The translations under genes and the position numbers were made by a program. From Turbatrix aceti (Eukaryota; Nematoda; Chromadorea; Rhabditida; Panagrolaimidae), in assembly GCA_963969345.1 (NCBI GenBank), contig OZ017766.1, positions 12,586,001 to 12,650,000 on the forward strand: a DNA stretch of 64,000 nt, in the 5' to 3' direction. Shown here piece by piece: positions 11,519 to 24,657 of the stretch. The notes below the pieces were generated by a model. It was not told the origin of the DNA. It ran no database searches and saw only the letters and a program-made list of their open reading frames with translations. Numbering within the stretch: the stretch's first letter is position 1; every line of letters starts with the position of its first letter.

Positions 11519-12812
11519 GTAGTTTTGCGTTTCTGACAAATTTCATCGATGTTGTATGTACTTTTTTTTCGAATTTGAACATACTTTTTTTTACTTTTTT
11601 ACAATGTTTTGTATTAATTTGTTTTGAATACCCAAAAAGAAATTAAGCATACTTTTGAAATTTTAGTTCTTTTTTGTTCTTTTGCAAAAAAATTTACATT
11701 TTGATGACTCTTTTTTATTGTTGTTAAATTTCTCTAATTACGCTTTCATCCGTCATTTGGGGGCTATTGTTTTTTGGCTTTTTCCCAGCTGGGCGCAGAA
11801 TGAAGAATTCACGAATTGGGGTTCATCGGTAATTGTGTGGTCTACTCGGATAAATAAAAACCTACATAAGTGCAGAGGGCTCAAAAGTGTGACGACTTGA
11901 CCAATACTTTTTTATTCCTATTTTATGCCCATAAAAGTAGGTCCTAAAACGCCCGTTTTTTTAACACTACCACCATGTGTCCTATTTTTTTCTTTTTCTC
12001 GGACGACGTCTTTATTTCTTTTGCGTGTCAATTGACTATGAATTGACTCGGTTTCTCAACTTTTGTTGTCATTTTTTGCACGCTTACAAAACAAGCCTAA
12101 AAAAACAAAGAAAAATAGCGGCATAGCATTTCCATGGTTTAGTCAAAGGGGAAGTTATTATGTGTGCCAGAATTTATTTGGGGTTCCTCATGAGCGAAAA
12201 ACAAACTGTTTGGGTTAATAATTTTCGGTTTCTTGTTTTTTGACCTTTTTTGAGTGGTTTTGTGAGGCCTAAATGAAAAAAATAAGTATTATATTTTTTG
12301 AATGAAAAAAAATTTGCATTTCAAACAAAAGCAAAAATCTTTTTTTAATTTTTGGTTTAAAATTTTTTATTAAACTTGGATTTGGTATTCAGTAATTTTG
12401 TATTTATAATTCCACCAAAACTTTCCAGTCTTGAATATGAAAAAAAATATTCTACAATATTCATCAACAATGGCAACAACAACAACCTACTTTTTTTATT
12501 GCCCATTGTCTGTCTCGTGCCAAAAAAATGAATGTCCCGGGAAATATTTTTTCGACTCTCCTCTTTTTCTGAAAAAAAAGATGTATTGCCGTGTTTCAAA
12601 TTGATACCGAGTGTTGTTATAGGCTTTGAATATTATATTTAAAACCTGTTTTTTTCTTCCCCTTTTGTTCTTTTCTGGATGAAACATAAACCTTCACCCC
12701 GGGCCATGTCTGCTCGGCTGTCGTAGGCGTAAATTCTTGCTTGCTGGTTATATTTATTACTCTTTGGACGAAAGAGTAGGGTCGCTGTACAGTTATACAA
12801 CCCAACCACGTA
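11519..12812. other. Intergenic AT-rich DNA
   Basis: No gene is supported; open frames here are short and low-complexity. The TA target of the foldback element that follows is at 12811-12812. Confidence 0.55.
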
Positions 12813-14397
12813 CAGTAGCGCCGAAAAGTTTAAGTGCAAACATTAATTTGCACCGTGCATAGTTCAAACATATTGGTTTGAGCTCAAAATTTTTATGATA
12901 AGCATCCTAGTATATAGCCTTACTATTGCCAAGTTTCAGATGGATTCGCTCAAAAATGTATTTTTGGCATATCGATTTATACAATGCGCGCGCCGAAAAG
13001 TTTAAGTGCAAGATGCTTTCTTTGCAGTAATGAAGCGCATTTTTATGTATCATAGTTTTTGTTACGTTTTTATCACTTTGTATCAATGTTTTATTGATTG
13101 AGAACATATTTCGCGCAATACATTGATTTTATCGAGAAAATAAAGATGGCAACAGCTCATCTCAAAAATACACCCTTCTAAGGAGGTTTCGAAGGCTCTG
13201 GACGTCGAGGATTTAGTTTTTTTTATTCCAGCAGTGCCTAAAATGAATGCAGTAATTGCCTACACAACGTACAAGAGCATTCAACCCTCCGTGGACACAA
13301 ACGTCGGCGATAAAAAAATTTTTTGGTGTTGAGGTAGAGCTTCGAGTTGGTTCAAGTTTATAAAAATTAGAATCGCCAGCAACACGAAGGTGGTAAAATT
13401 AGTCCTGTGGTTCTAAAACAATGCCTACAAGCTGCCAAATATAAATGACAACAATTCTCCCCTTATCCACTTGTTTCCGCAGAGAACAGGGAGACCGAAC
13501 TAGATTTCATAACTAAAAGTCAACATTGAAAAACTGAGCATTTGAAAAAAGTCTTCTGTGGCCACGAAAGTGGAGTGAAACGGTTTTGTTATTATTTTTT
13601 GTAGTACGCTGATTGTTTGCAATACAAAAAACCATATTCATAATATTTTTTTCCAATCAATTGTCATCTATTCTAAAATTCCGATGTTGTTGTTTTTCGA
13701 AGTTACAAGTTTATCGTCCCATTCTCTGCGGAAACAAGTGGATAAGGGGAGAATTGTTGTCATTTATATTTGGCAGCTTGTAGGCATTGTTTTAGAACCA
13801 CAGGACTAATTTTACCACCTTCGTGTTGCTGGCGATTCTAATTTTTATAAACTTGAACCAACTCGAAGCTCTACCTCAACACCAAAAAATTTTTTTTATC
13901 GCCGACGTTTGTGTCCACGGAGGGTTGAATGCTCTTGTACGTTGTGTAGGCAATTACTGCATTCATTTTAGGCACTGCTGGAATAAAAAAAAACTAAATC
14001 CTCGACGTCCAGAGCCTTCGAAACCTCCTTAGAAGGGTGTATTTTTGAGATGAGCTGTTGCCATCTTTATTTTCTCGATAAAATCAATGTATTGCGCGAA
14101 ATATGTTCTCAATCAATAAAACATTGATACAAAGTGATAAAAACGTAACAAAAACTATGATACATAAAAATGCGCTTCATTACTGCAAAGAAAGCATCTT
14201 GCACTTAAACTTTTCGGCGCGCGCATTGTATAAATCGATATGCCAAAAAAACAGTTTTGAGCGAATCCATCTGAAACTTGGCAATAGTAAGGCTATATAC
14301 TAGTATGCTTATCAAAAAAATTTTGAGCTCAAACCAATACGTTTGAACTATGCACGGTGCAAATTAATGTTTGCACTTAAACTTTTCGGCGCTACTG
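12813..14397. mobile_element. Foldback element FB1, Tc1/mariner-like ends, 1585 bp
   Basis: The outer ends are perfect inverted repeats starting CAGTAGCGCCGAAAAGTTTA, flanked on both sides by TA (12811-12812 and 14398-14399). This is the target duplication and CAGT start typical of Tc1/mariner-type transposition. The inverted arms run almost to the centre (about 12813-13485 and 13725-14397), leaving a spacer of about 240 bp. Both arms translate to the same 66-codon frame starting MFSINKTLIQ, which is only the repeated arm DNA and not a gene. No transposase is encoded. FB2 is the same length and family. Confidence 0.9.
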
Positions 14398-14399
14398 TA

Positions 14400-15452
14400 C
14401 ATATTACGTGCGGACAAAAATTGTGTTCATAAACTCGTGCCCTTAGGACTTTGAAAACGCGCGATTTGTTTGTTCTGACGTATCTAATATTGCTTAATTT
14501 TTTGAGAACTATCGTTTACATCTCGCACTTTTTTTAAGGAAAAAAGTTAGGAAACCTTTTTTATAGTTTTTTTTGTTCTGTTTTCAAAATTCATAGAAAA
14601 CATAATATTTTGTATCTTTTTTATCTTTTGTCTGAAATTTCTAGAAAATTGCAAAAATGAAAAAAATTGTATTTTTTATTTTTTCTGACCTTATTTATTT
14701 TCAACACGAAATCGCAAAGATGCAATTGTATTTTTTCTGACCTGAAGCTTAGTGTTCTAATGTCTAGAACTCCAGTTAGAACACCAAGCTTCAAAGTGGA
14801 CCACAATCATTGCAAGCACTACAATCTTGCACTTACAATGTACTTACTTTTTTTATTTCAACTATAAATTTTGTAACTGTACTCATCTTGCCCCTATTTA
14901 TACCTGGTACAAAAATTCGTGTTATGCCATGCATGAGAGACATACAAGTTGTACTTTTCCTGTTTGACAAAAAATTACAAATTACTTAACGTTTCATAAA
15001 TCATGCATTTTTTTAATCGACCAAAAATCTACCAGCATATAAATATGAAACATCCCCGAGTTTTCTTCTCCCGGTTTCTGAATATTATTCCAGGTGGTCT
15101 CATATTTTCTGCAGGTCACGCTATGCGTGATAAAAAGAATTTCATTTTACACTTTTTTTAAATAAATGTGTTGCATTTTTTTTTCATGCGTTACACTCTT
15201 TCAAACAATCATTACATTTTTTTACAAAATAACAGTAAACTTGACAAAAGATTTGTTTGCTGTTCATTTTCGTTCGTTCGCAAATATGGTCAAAAAATTT
15301 TACATTCAATTAATTTGTCTAACAAAATGTTTTTGTTCGATATTTATTTGCCCCGTTCTGCAACTGTAAAAATTTATTGTAAAGTTTAGCCAGATTTTAT
15401 CGTTTCCAGATATTACATATAAGTCAGTAAGTCATACATCTATCATTCATCA
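14400..15452. other. Intergenic AT-rich DNA
   Basis: No gene is supported. A GTTACACT-type motif cluster lies at about 15185-15220 and resembles one near 17905-17965. Confidence 0.55.
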
Positions 15453-16667
15453 TCACATCCCAAAAACCAGGGATACCAGTAGAGCGATCACTACTGCATT
15501 AGAATAATCCATCGATTCCATTCTAGACGAATTTTTTTTTCCGTCGTCAGAACTTTCCACGTTAGTAGGCGGAGGTGAAGGCAGGGGGTCGTAAGAGCAG
15601 AGTACGACACCCTTAGTCACGTAGTCAAACCAATTACAGTAGTAGCTGATGTCCACAAAATAGTCTAAAAACAAAAAATATTTTTTTTGTATAACTATTG
15701 TCAGAATTCTTTCATCTCACCTGGATACGAACCAGGATTATCCTGATGAAGATAGCTATTGGCACTTGACGCAATGCCAACCTGATAAGGATACGGATCG
15801 TAGGAGTGATACTTGTACATTGCCGGACCACCATCGTCGCCGGGTGTTATACTGGCGCCAATGTCACTACTCAAGCAGTAGACATCTCCGGTATAACGGT
15901 AATCCTCGGATAAGCGGTTTTTACAAACTTCGTCATCAGATATTCCAAGTGTATAATTTTGAAGCTGGTTATAGGAAGGAATGAGTGTATCGTTGTCTAT
16001 GCTCTCTCCGTATCCATAAACCGTTACTTGGGTGTTCGTGCGATGTTCGAATTTGTCCGCAAGGGGTACGGGAAGTACGTCAAACTTGTCGTGACCCAAC
16101 AGGGTAATAATTGCAACATCTGCAGTAAAATTGAAGCCAAATTCTCGATGCAGGGTGAAGTTTGTCGTCGTGTAGGTTTGGGTACCGTTTGGACCGCGAA
16201 CTTCAAGATCAATCGAAGCAGCTGGAAAGCTGAAAATTTTTTTTTCAGTTTTTCACACAAAAATTTTTTTGTTTGTGCACAACTTACAATACCATCATTC
16301 CCATTTTAGGCTGCATCATTTTTCTCATCACACAATGACCTGCGGTAAGGACGTGTTTTGCCGAGACAACAGTACCGGTACATTGCACCTAAAACAAAAA
16401 AAACAATTTTTCACTTTTAAAAGACTAATAAAATCGTACCGTAATATTTACGAGCTCTATTTTCTGTTTAGGTGGACGACGGGAAAATTTTTCCTCGTCA
16501 TATATATCTTCAAAATAGACCTTAATATCAACGATAAAGTTGTTATCCTTGTCTTCGGCGCCTGGAGGTTTTAGTAAATCGGCCCCAGGAGACTCAGTAG
16601 CCAAGACTCCTAGATGACTCACGCAGAGTAAAGCTAGGAATCCAAATATCAGTCGAGTTTGTGTCAT
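15453..16667 (-). CDS. Secreted serine-protease homologue, catalytic Ser lost
   Basis: Four exons join in frame into 349 residues: 16440-16667, 16288-16388, 15721-16229 and 15453-15664. Introns start GTACGA, GTAAGT and GTGAGA. Residues 1-23 are a signal peptide ending VLA. The S1 (trypsin) fold is recognised by VVSAKHVLTAGHC, with His94 as the catalytic histidine, and by ADVAIITL, with Asp147 as the catalytic aspartate. The serine motif reads GDDGGP, so Asp242 (codon GAT) stands where the nucleophile should be. There is no R-IVGG activation site. The last ~19 residues are hydrophobic and end at the stop after a Ser/Asn-rich stretch, which suggests a GPI anchor or a tail anchor. It is probably a non-catalytic, surface-held protease homologue. 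The start is the Met before the signal peptide. Function unknown. Confidence 0.85.
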
Positions 16668-18239
16668 CGGGACAATCCCTACGTCAACGCCAGTTTGCCA
16701 AGAATTTGTGCCATTCTTATTTTTGTCAAGACTGAGTGTATTTTAGAGATTTGCATTTGTGCGATTTGGGGTAGTTGTTTTTGCTCGTTCATATGATTTT
16801 CCTGATCTTGATGCAAATAACTTCTTTTTTTTGTTCGTGACAAACAAGTGTAATGCATAAGACTCCAAAACGCATCGAAAAAAAGTGCAACGGTTGACAA
16901 AAAATATTTTTTTAAATGTTTTTATCATGCTATTTTGTAATTTTTTTTTAAACTTGGTTCTTAAGCTCGGGAATAATTTCAAAGCCAACAACCCAGGCTA
17001 TAAATTTCAAAGTGACAAATCGCTCTACTGTTTTTTACAAGATAAACATGAGTACATTTACATAAATACCAACCAATTGGTTAGTTAGTGAGCAAGTTGT
17101 TGTGACAGTTGACGTCAGGCATATATTCACATGAGTGATCAATTGTCTAGGTGGTTCCCTTGCCACTGGCTATCCTATCACCTGGTAGCGTTCTTTGTTA
17201 ATGAATATCCTCCACTTGCTGTTTTTTAAAATGCGTTCTTTGTTTTTTGAAAAAAATTGTTTTGTGAGTAGTTAAAAGAGTTTTTGAACTTAATTTTTAC
17301 GGTTTCGCAAACTTCAAATATTCTTTCAAATTTTTTGTCCTTTGTATTCCCATTTATTAGTTTTTTATGACCTGCCATCAAAAAATTCAAAGGTAAATAA
17401 CTTTTCGCTAATTTTATTGTCGTCAAAAACTCTTCCTTCTTTCTTTCTTACGTTTCGTTTCAATGCGCCTGTCTTTTTTTTTATCTCATCCCCAAATTTA
17501 ATTGCACAATTCTCCGGATTGTACTTTCAACATGATTAGATATAACTCAAAGAGCACAATGCCATCCTCTCTTTTCTTTCCTTGTTGCAACAAAAAAAAC
17601 ATTTATTTATGTATGTATTTCTTCCTTATTGAAGCTTTTGAATTTGCAAAAATTAAAGAAAAGAGGAAAAAGTGTTCTTCTTTGATTATTTTTTCAATTA
17701 GCGCATTGCTTTTTTTATGCGGCAGTTTTTTTGAAACAAGATGAATCACACGTGATTGACGCTATTTTTGACACTTTTTGTTGATGCAAAAAAAATAAGA
17801 AAATACAAAAAATTTTTCTGCAAGTGAATACAAAAAAAAATAAATTGTTTTTTTATTAAAAAATGTCATACATTTTTAAACAAACGGTACACATGTTTTC
17901 AATACGTTACACTTTATCAAACAAGCATTACACTTTTTTAATCAAATGCGTTACACTTTTTACAACAGAAATATTTCTCGACTGTATCATACACGATACA
18001 TTTTTGTATTAAAAAAAACACGATATATATTTCAAACTTTAACAGAATTCAACTTTTATTTTTCTAAATTAAAAAACTGCCTTTTTTTCAACGCGGAAGA
18101 AACAAACACCACCATTTTTTAACATCCTGAATCTGGTATTTCCACGTTTTGAATGAATAATTATTACTTTCTTCCTCTCCCCCGCTGCAGTTATGTAGCA
18201 AGCACGGCTCAGTCAGCAGTCATCCGGCATTCTTGCATA
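16668..18239. other. Intergenic DNA upstream of the protease homologue
   Basis: No gene is supported. The first few hundred bases should hold the promoter of the minus-strand protease homologue, but I see no clear TATA box. GTTACACTTT motifs recur at about 17905-17965. Confidence 0.5.
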
Positions 18240-19824
18240 CAGTAGCGCCGAAAAGTTTAAGTGCAAACATTAATTTGCACCGTGCATTGTTCAAACGTAT
18301 TGGTTTAGGCTCAAAATTTTTTTGATAAGCATCCTAGTGTATAGCCTTAGTATTGCCAAGTTTCAGATGGATTCGCTCAAAAATGTATTTTTGGCATATC
18401 GATTTATACAATGCGCGCGCCGAAAAGTTTAAGTGCAAGATGCTTTCTTTGCAGTAATAAAGCACATTTTTATGTATCATAGTTTTTGTTACGTTTTTAT
18501 CACTTTGTATCAATGTTTTATTGATTGAGAACATATTTCGCGCAATACATTGATTTGATCGAGAAAATGAAGATGGCAACAGCTCATCTCAAAAATACAC
18601 CCTTCTAGGGAGGTTTCGAAGGCTCTGGACGTCGAGGATTTAGTTTTTTTTATTCCAGTAGTGCCTAAAATGAAAGCAGTAATAGTCTACACAACGTACA
18701 AGAGCAGCCAACCCTCCGTTGACACGAAGGGCGGCGATAGAAAAATTTTTTTGATGTTGAGGTAGAGCTTCGAGCTGGCTCAAGTTGATAAAAATGAGAA
18801 TCGCAAAAAACGCGAAGGTGGTAAAATTAGTCCTGTGGTTCTAAAACAATGCCTACACGCTGCCAAACATAAATGATAACAATTCACCGCTTATCCACTC
18901 GTTTCCGCAGAGAACAGGGAGATCAAACTAGATTTCATAACTAAACGTCAACATTGAAAAACTGAGCATTTGAAAAAAGTCTTCTGTGGCCACAAAAGTG
19001 GAGTGAAACGGTTTTGTTATTATGTTTTGTAGTACGCTGATTGTTTGCAATACAAAAAACCATATTCATAATATTTTTTTCCAATCAATTGTCATCTATT
19101 CTAAAATTCCGATGTTGTTATTTTTCGAAGTTACAAGTTTATCGTCCCGTTCTCTGCGGAAACAAGTGGATAAGGGGAGAATTGTTGTCATTTATATTTG
19201 GCAACTTGTAGGCAATGTTTTAGAACCACAGGACTAATTTTACCACCTTCGCGTTTTTTGTGATTCTCATTTTTATCAACTTGAGCCAACTCGAAGCTCT
19301 ACCTCAACATCAAAAAAATTTTTCTATCGCCGCCATTCGTGTCAACGGAGGGTTGGCTGCTCTTGTACGTTGTGTAGACTATTACTGCTTTCATTTTAGG
19401 CACTGCTGGAATAAAAAAAACTAAATCCTCGACGTCCAGAGCCTTCGAAACCTCCCTAGAAGGGTGTATTTTTGAGATGAGCTGTTGCCATCTTCATTTT
19501 CTCGATCAAATCAATGTATTGCGCGAAATATGTTCTCAATCAATAAAACATTGATACAAAGTGATAAAAACGTAACAAAAACTATGATACATAAAAATGC
19601 GCTTTATTACTGCAAAGAAAGCATCTTGCACTTAAACTTTTCGGCGCGCGCATTGTATAAATCGATATGCCAAAAATACATTTTTGAGCGAATCCATCTG
19701 AAACTTGGCAATACTAAGGCTATACACTAGGATGCGTATCAAAAAAATTTTGAGTCTAAACCAATACGTTTGAACAATGCACGGTGCAAATTAATGTTTG
19801 CACTTAAACTTTTCGGCGCTACTG
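18240..19824. mobile_element. Foldback element FB2, same family as FB1, 1585 bp
   Basis: Same ends as FB1 (CAGTAGCGCCGAAAAGTTTA and reverse complement), flanked by TA at 18238-18239 and 19825-19826. It has the same total length, the same arm sequence with scattered substitutions, and the same central spacer. Arms are about 18240-18920 and 19145-19824. The near-identical length of the two copies shows that the palindromic form itself was mobilised, rather than each being built separately. Confidence 0.9.
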
Positions 19825-20624
19825 TACATACGTGATTTTATGCTCTAACTTGGATAATGGATAATCACAAGACTTCAAACCCCCCTTTTTTCTTTTTTTT
19901 TGCTTCCATTTCAAACTTGTCTGGTTGACTGGAAGCTCTTGTACCCTGTGACCATGGAAGTAAGTAAGTATGTATTTAGTTAGTACACAGGGTACAGTGG
20001 TGTGCAAAGTATATAGTATTTATTACCCCAGGGAATAATTAGAGTGTTACTCAACTCGTCGGGGGTCTTTCTTGTCTTGCATCAGTCCGTGACCGGTTAC
20101 GAATATCTTTATTTTCTGTTATCACGCACCTGGTGGATTTTAGGAATGAATCCTTGTTCTGTATTTTCATATGTAGTCTGATCCAGGAATATGTAAATTT
20201 GTTTTCTTCGTGACTGGAAATTTTTTTGTACAAAGATTTCGAAGAATGTTTTTGTAATCAGACATCCGTTGTTTCTAAAAAAAAATTTATTTTTACCTGA
20301 GCTTAACATTTCAAAAACGTTAAGCCTACAATTTTTTATCTTGAAATTATTATAATTAATTAAGAAAATTATTTTCGGATTAGCTGTTATATTTACATAT
20401 TTTTCTAACAGATTAGAAATGACTTTAAAGGTTGTAGTACTTATGATGACTTTAAGTTCAAGAACCTTTAATAGTGACAGAAAAAAACTGGCATATCTCT
20501 TTTTTACTTCTTTTTAGAATTTTCGAAGCGTCAATTATTTATAAACATGTCGGTTGTTACCACCGGAAAAGTAGTTTGTGTCTGAGAAAAAAATATGTAG
20601 CGTTTTTTATGATAAAAAAAACAT

Positions 20625-20712
20625 TACCACCACCAGGATTCGAACCTGAACCTCTTGGTCCTCAAGTCATCACGCACCATTAACCCATTAACCGCTCAAC
20701 CATTCCGTAAAT
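20625..20712 (-). other. Degenerate tRNA-Ser-like sequence
   Basis: Minus strand: the A-box-like TGGTTGAGCGGTTAATGGG, an anticodon-loop-like ACTTGAGG, a long variable arm and the T-arm TCAGGTTCGAATCCTGG are in the right order for a class II tRNA. Alignment to tRNA-Ser would put the anticodon at UGA. GGTTAATG is doubled in the D-arm, and the acceptor strands do not pair (TACGGAA against TGGTGGT). It is a pseudogene or a tRNA-derived SINE head, not a credible working tRNA. Confidence 0.45.
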
Positions 20713-21389
20713 TTTGATGTCATAAACCAAAAAAATCAAATTTAGTTTTTTTTTTAATTTTAATGCAAAAAATGCGCTTCCATGTTTTTCAGATCCTGCA
20801 AAAAAAGTGCGTCTTGTAAACAGGATGTATTATGTTTTCAAAAAAATAATAGCCTGCCGACACGGCATGCACGTATGCATTAACAAAATTATATAATACA
20901 TATATTTTTTCTGGAAGATTTTTGGCTTATGCTGGCTTGCTAGTTCAGCGTACTTGCAGACAGGGAAGATTTTTTCTCCTCTTTTTTTGCGAAACCTGGA
21001 AGGAATTTTCTTTCATTGATGATATCATTCTGTCTTTGCTCTTTCCTCGAATCCGATGTATTTTTTGAAAAGATTTCTCTTCCTTCAGGCATGTTGCACG
21101 AGCGTGTATAAAACAAATCTGTTAAGCATAGCATTTGACAGTAAGATTTGTATCGTTTGATAACAAAAATTAGCAGGCCAGGACATTTAAGCAGAAGGGA
21201 AGTGGATATACCGTCCTCAGGGGATTCTGCCTTCAAGTTCCACCGTTGTTGTTGGATACAAGATGGGTATTTTATCGCATTTACTTGATCTATGGAGGGT
21301 ATAAATTGTAACAGCGTGTGGCATGTGGCGCTTACAGCGGGAACTAAAACAATCCGGTTGGCTTTAGAAACTGTAAAAAAATTTTGCTA

Positions 21390-21460
21390 CTGACTGAGAT
21401 CGTACCTGCACCTTCATGTTCAGAAATTGCGACCCCTTTAACCTATGAACTATAAAAGCA
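21390..21460 (-). other. Degenerate tRNA-like sequence
   Basis: Minus strand: TTGCTTT at the start can pair partly with GTAGCAA at the end (five of seven pairs plus a wobble). Between them are ATAGTTCATAGG, resembling an A-box, and GGTACGATCTC, resembling a B-box with one altered base. The sequence is reminiscent of tRNA-Phe, but the anticodon stem is poor. Probably a decayed tRNA copy. Confidence 0.3.
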
Positions 21461-22886
21461 AATTGGATCATCTGTTTGAATTTTTTGAAATGTTTGATTA
21501 TTTGTAAAAAAAATATTTTTGTTATTTTTTAATTGTCGTGTTTAAAAACCTTTTTTTATTTTTAAAATAGTTTTAATTTTTTTGACTATACAATTTAAAC
21601 CTGAAAACATTACTAACATAAGTCATAACGTGCCACAAAATCATCCCCAGTCCCCAGCTCACAGCCCCAAGCATCTTTTTTTTTATTTCAAGACGTTAAT
21701 TTGTCCCTCGCAGGGCAATTGTTTCATCTACTGTCTACATTTTTTTCGAGGTCGGAACGACTTTTGTCTGGAATGCACGTAATTGCGACGTCGGAGACGA
21801 CATCATCGTCGTTTGTCTTCCATCAATTGGAGAAAAAAACAGGGATGTCTTCATTTACTCGCATGCTCTGCCTGGCACATGTTAAGAATATATAGAAACA
21901 TATAACCATCACAGATGGCTTAGATTAAATATTTATGTTACGTAAATATTTGTTTATTTCTTTTTTATTTGAATAACTGACTGGTAACGGATTTCTATTA
22001 CAATTTGTTTGACGGGAAAGACATGAGCATAGTATAATAGTGTTGATTGGCACCGCCATTTTGAAAAGCGTCATTTGTTAGGCGTGTTACTGAATGAGAT
22101 TACGGTAGCTTCTGGGGTCTAGGAGGTTTTCATTAGATGTGCTTGACTTTGTATCTTTTTTGTTTGTTAAGAAAACTTTGGGGTTAGCAGTTTATATTTA
22201 AATGTCATTATTTATTTTTTTTGTTTTTCTTAACGTAATTTTTTTAACTTTTTGATTTTTGCACTTTTTCGACAAAAAAGCAAGAACACAAAAAAACGGA
22301 GACGTCATTCATCAATCTTTGTGTTATCATTTTTTGTCAGTTTATTTCCTTCCTTCAAAGGCCATTTTAAAGCCCATAGATTTATTTATACATATTCAAG
22401 GCAAAGAAAAAGATGTAGGCGTTAGGAAAGTGGGTGAAAAATTTTTCGCATCTGGTAAAAGCGAATAAAAGAAAAAACGTCCCCGTAAATGTCGGGGTGC
22501 GGTTTTTCAACTTTTTGCAACGTTTGCAAAAAAACTATTATTTCTCATTTGGTAACAATTTTATTGTCGTAACCGCTAATATTAAAATTTTTTATGTTTA
22601 TAAAATTGCACCGTAACCAATGATATTGTTTTGTTGTAAGAATGTTTTTTAATCCTTTTTTTGGATAGAAAATATAATTTTGTATCTTTTCTTTGTCCTG
22701 TCCGCGTTCTGTTCTTTGAATAATGTCTGAACATTTTTTTTAAATTGATTTAATTCCCAAACTTTTTCCGAACAAATGCACAATGCAATGATTTTTAATA
22801 AAAACATTATAATAATGTCATTGTGTTTCATCCCACACATTGAATATGTCAACGATTGCATTTTCGCTTAAAACTTACACAAAAAG

Positions 22887-22932
22887 CAATCTAGATACAT
22901 GCACACGTATGTACATGCATGTATCTAGATTG
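22887..22932. repeat. 16 bp perfect hairpin
   Basis: CAATCTAGATACATGC at 22887-22902 and its exact reverse complement at 22917-22932 enclose a 14-base loop. No coding or RNA gene context explains it. Confidence 0.75.
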
Positions 22933-23247
22933 TACATACATGACGGCTTTCATATTGCTTTGTCAGATTTTCTACCGTCAACCATATTCCCCCTTTTTTC
23001 ACAGAATTGCTCTTTTCTTGTTTTCTAAATACAAACATAAACCAAAATTGGCAGTCAGACAAGAAATTATACCTTTACTCTTTTTTTTGCCCCAATAAAG
23101 CCCTAATTTCTATTCTTGAATCTTTTTTTCTCAAATGCATGAAACTGTCGCGGAGTGCTGCTTTAAAGGTATCAGTAGAATCTCTATTTTGATGTTCACC
23201 CAATAAGTTGCTTATCCGATGACTAAATATATCCGTATCCATAGTAT

Positions 23248-23289
23248 GGAGCTTCCATTAGTTCCATACACCTGTCTAATGGAAGCTCC
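23248..23289. repeat. 14 bp perfect hairpin
   Basis: GGAGCTTCCATTAG at 23248-23261 pairs with CTAATGGAAGCTCC at 23276-23289 across a 14-base loop. It could be a tiny MITE core or a structured RNA, and nothing else supports either reading. Confidence 0.7.
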
Positions 23290-24404
23290 TTAAGCGAGTC
23301 TAATCGTCCGGTCGTGGTTGGAGATGTACCCTGGATTTATGTCTTTATGACACGCTGTTTTTGCGAAAAGGTTTTTTTCTGTCGCTTCCTGTCTGTTTTT
23401 TTACGTCAATTTTTTTTTGTTTCATAACGCGCGAAAAATGATGACATTATAAAAAAAATTTTTTAAACATTTTCTCAAAAAAAAAAAAACTTTTGGTTTA
23501 AAGTGTATCATTGTCAGTGGTGGTTAAAACCACTGACATACATTTTTTTCAGGTGAGTGGTCGTGTTTATAAAGCTGCTATTGTAATTATTTCAAATACT
23601 ACACATACTGTGTTTTGAACACTTTTGCGTCACCAATACCAACATAAATTTTTAAAGTTACACTGTTCAAAAAAGTTAAGCCATACTTTGCTTCTTCTGT
23701 CTGTCTATCGTGTTTTGTTTGTTTTCGTTTGCGTCAATTGATGAGTAGTTTTTCTTGGTATATTTTTTTCTTGTTCTGGACAGGATTCCATAAGCTGTTC
23801 TTTGCCACTTGAATATACTCGTGATAAGTACATTTTTTTCAAATTTTTTATTTCTTTTTTCATACTTATTTTTGTTTTGTTACAACTCATAGAACAGCCT
23901 TTTTTTGTATGCGAACGAACGTGAAATTTTTTTATAAATCAATATTAAATTTTTAATATTTGTTTTAGAAATAAAATGAGTTTTTGTATTTTTGACTTTT
24001 GTCCTTAATTTTTTTCTAATTAATAGGACCCATAGTATAGTCTTTGTTTCGACATCACATCTTTGCATGTTTCCTACTTTTGAATAGAAGGATTACATTT
24101 TTTTCGAGACCATTATGATTGACAAATCTTCTATAATACATAGTACTTTGTCCGGGGATAAGGATGTAAATTCTTTTTTATTTACAAATGTCAGATGCCA
24201 AAAAAAGTGTTTCTTCCTTGTTTTGTTGAATTTTTTTTATTCCGTTACCTGATGGATGACTCTACTGCTGTCATGATGGTGCAGGATAAACATCATTGGA
24301 TGCCGTATTTGGTTGTTTCTAAAGCATGGGTTCAGCTAGCCGTCTGGTACAAGCTTACATGGTGCACTGGGCTCAAAATACTCTCAAAATACTTTTATAA
24401 TTTT

Positions 24405-24432
24405 TTTCATTTCATTTCATTTCATTTCATTT
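24405..24432. repeat. CATTT microsatellite
   Basis: About five tandem CATTT units. Confidence 0.85.
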
Positions 24433-24657
24433 ATTCTCTAGCTCGTACGCACCATATCATACATACAACACTACAATGAACAGTCAGAAGGTGATGAAGA
24501 TGATGATGGCGATTCGTACGTAGAGGGGCCCATCCAGAACGGATGTCTTTGCGATACGTGCACCCTGAGTTCGCAGCTCTTACAGGGGACGGGACGTGTT
24601 TTTGGTGTGGTGTGGTTTTGATTGGATGATAACGAATGAGAATGAGTTGTAGAAGAC

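Noticed and set aside
12907..19730. Repeated 66-81 codon frames starting MFSINKTLIQ
   Set aside because: They are translations of the inverted arms of FB1 and FB2, present in every arm, with no start context or domain.
20625..20712. Working tRNA-Ser gene
   Set aside because: Acceptor strands do not pair and the D-arm is partly doubled.
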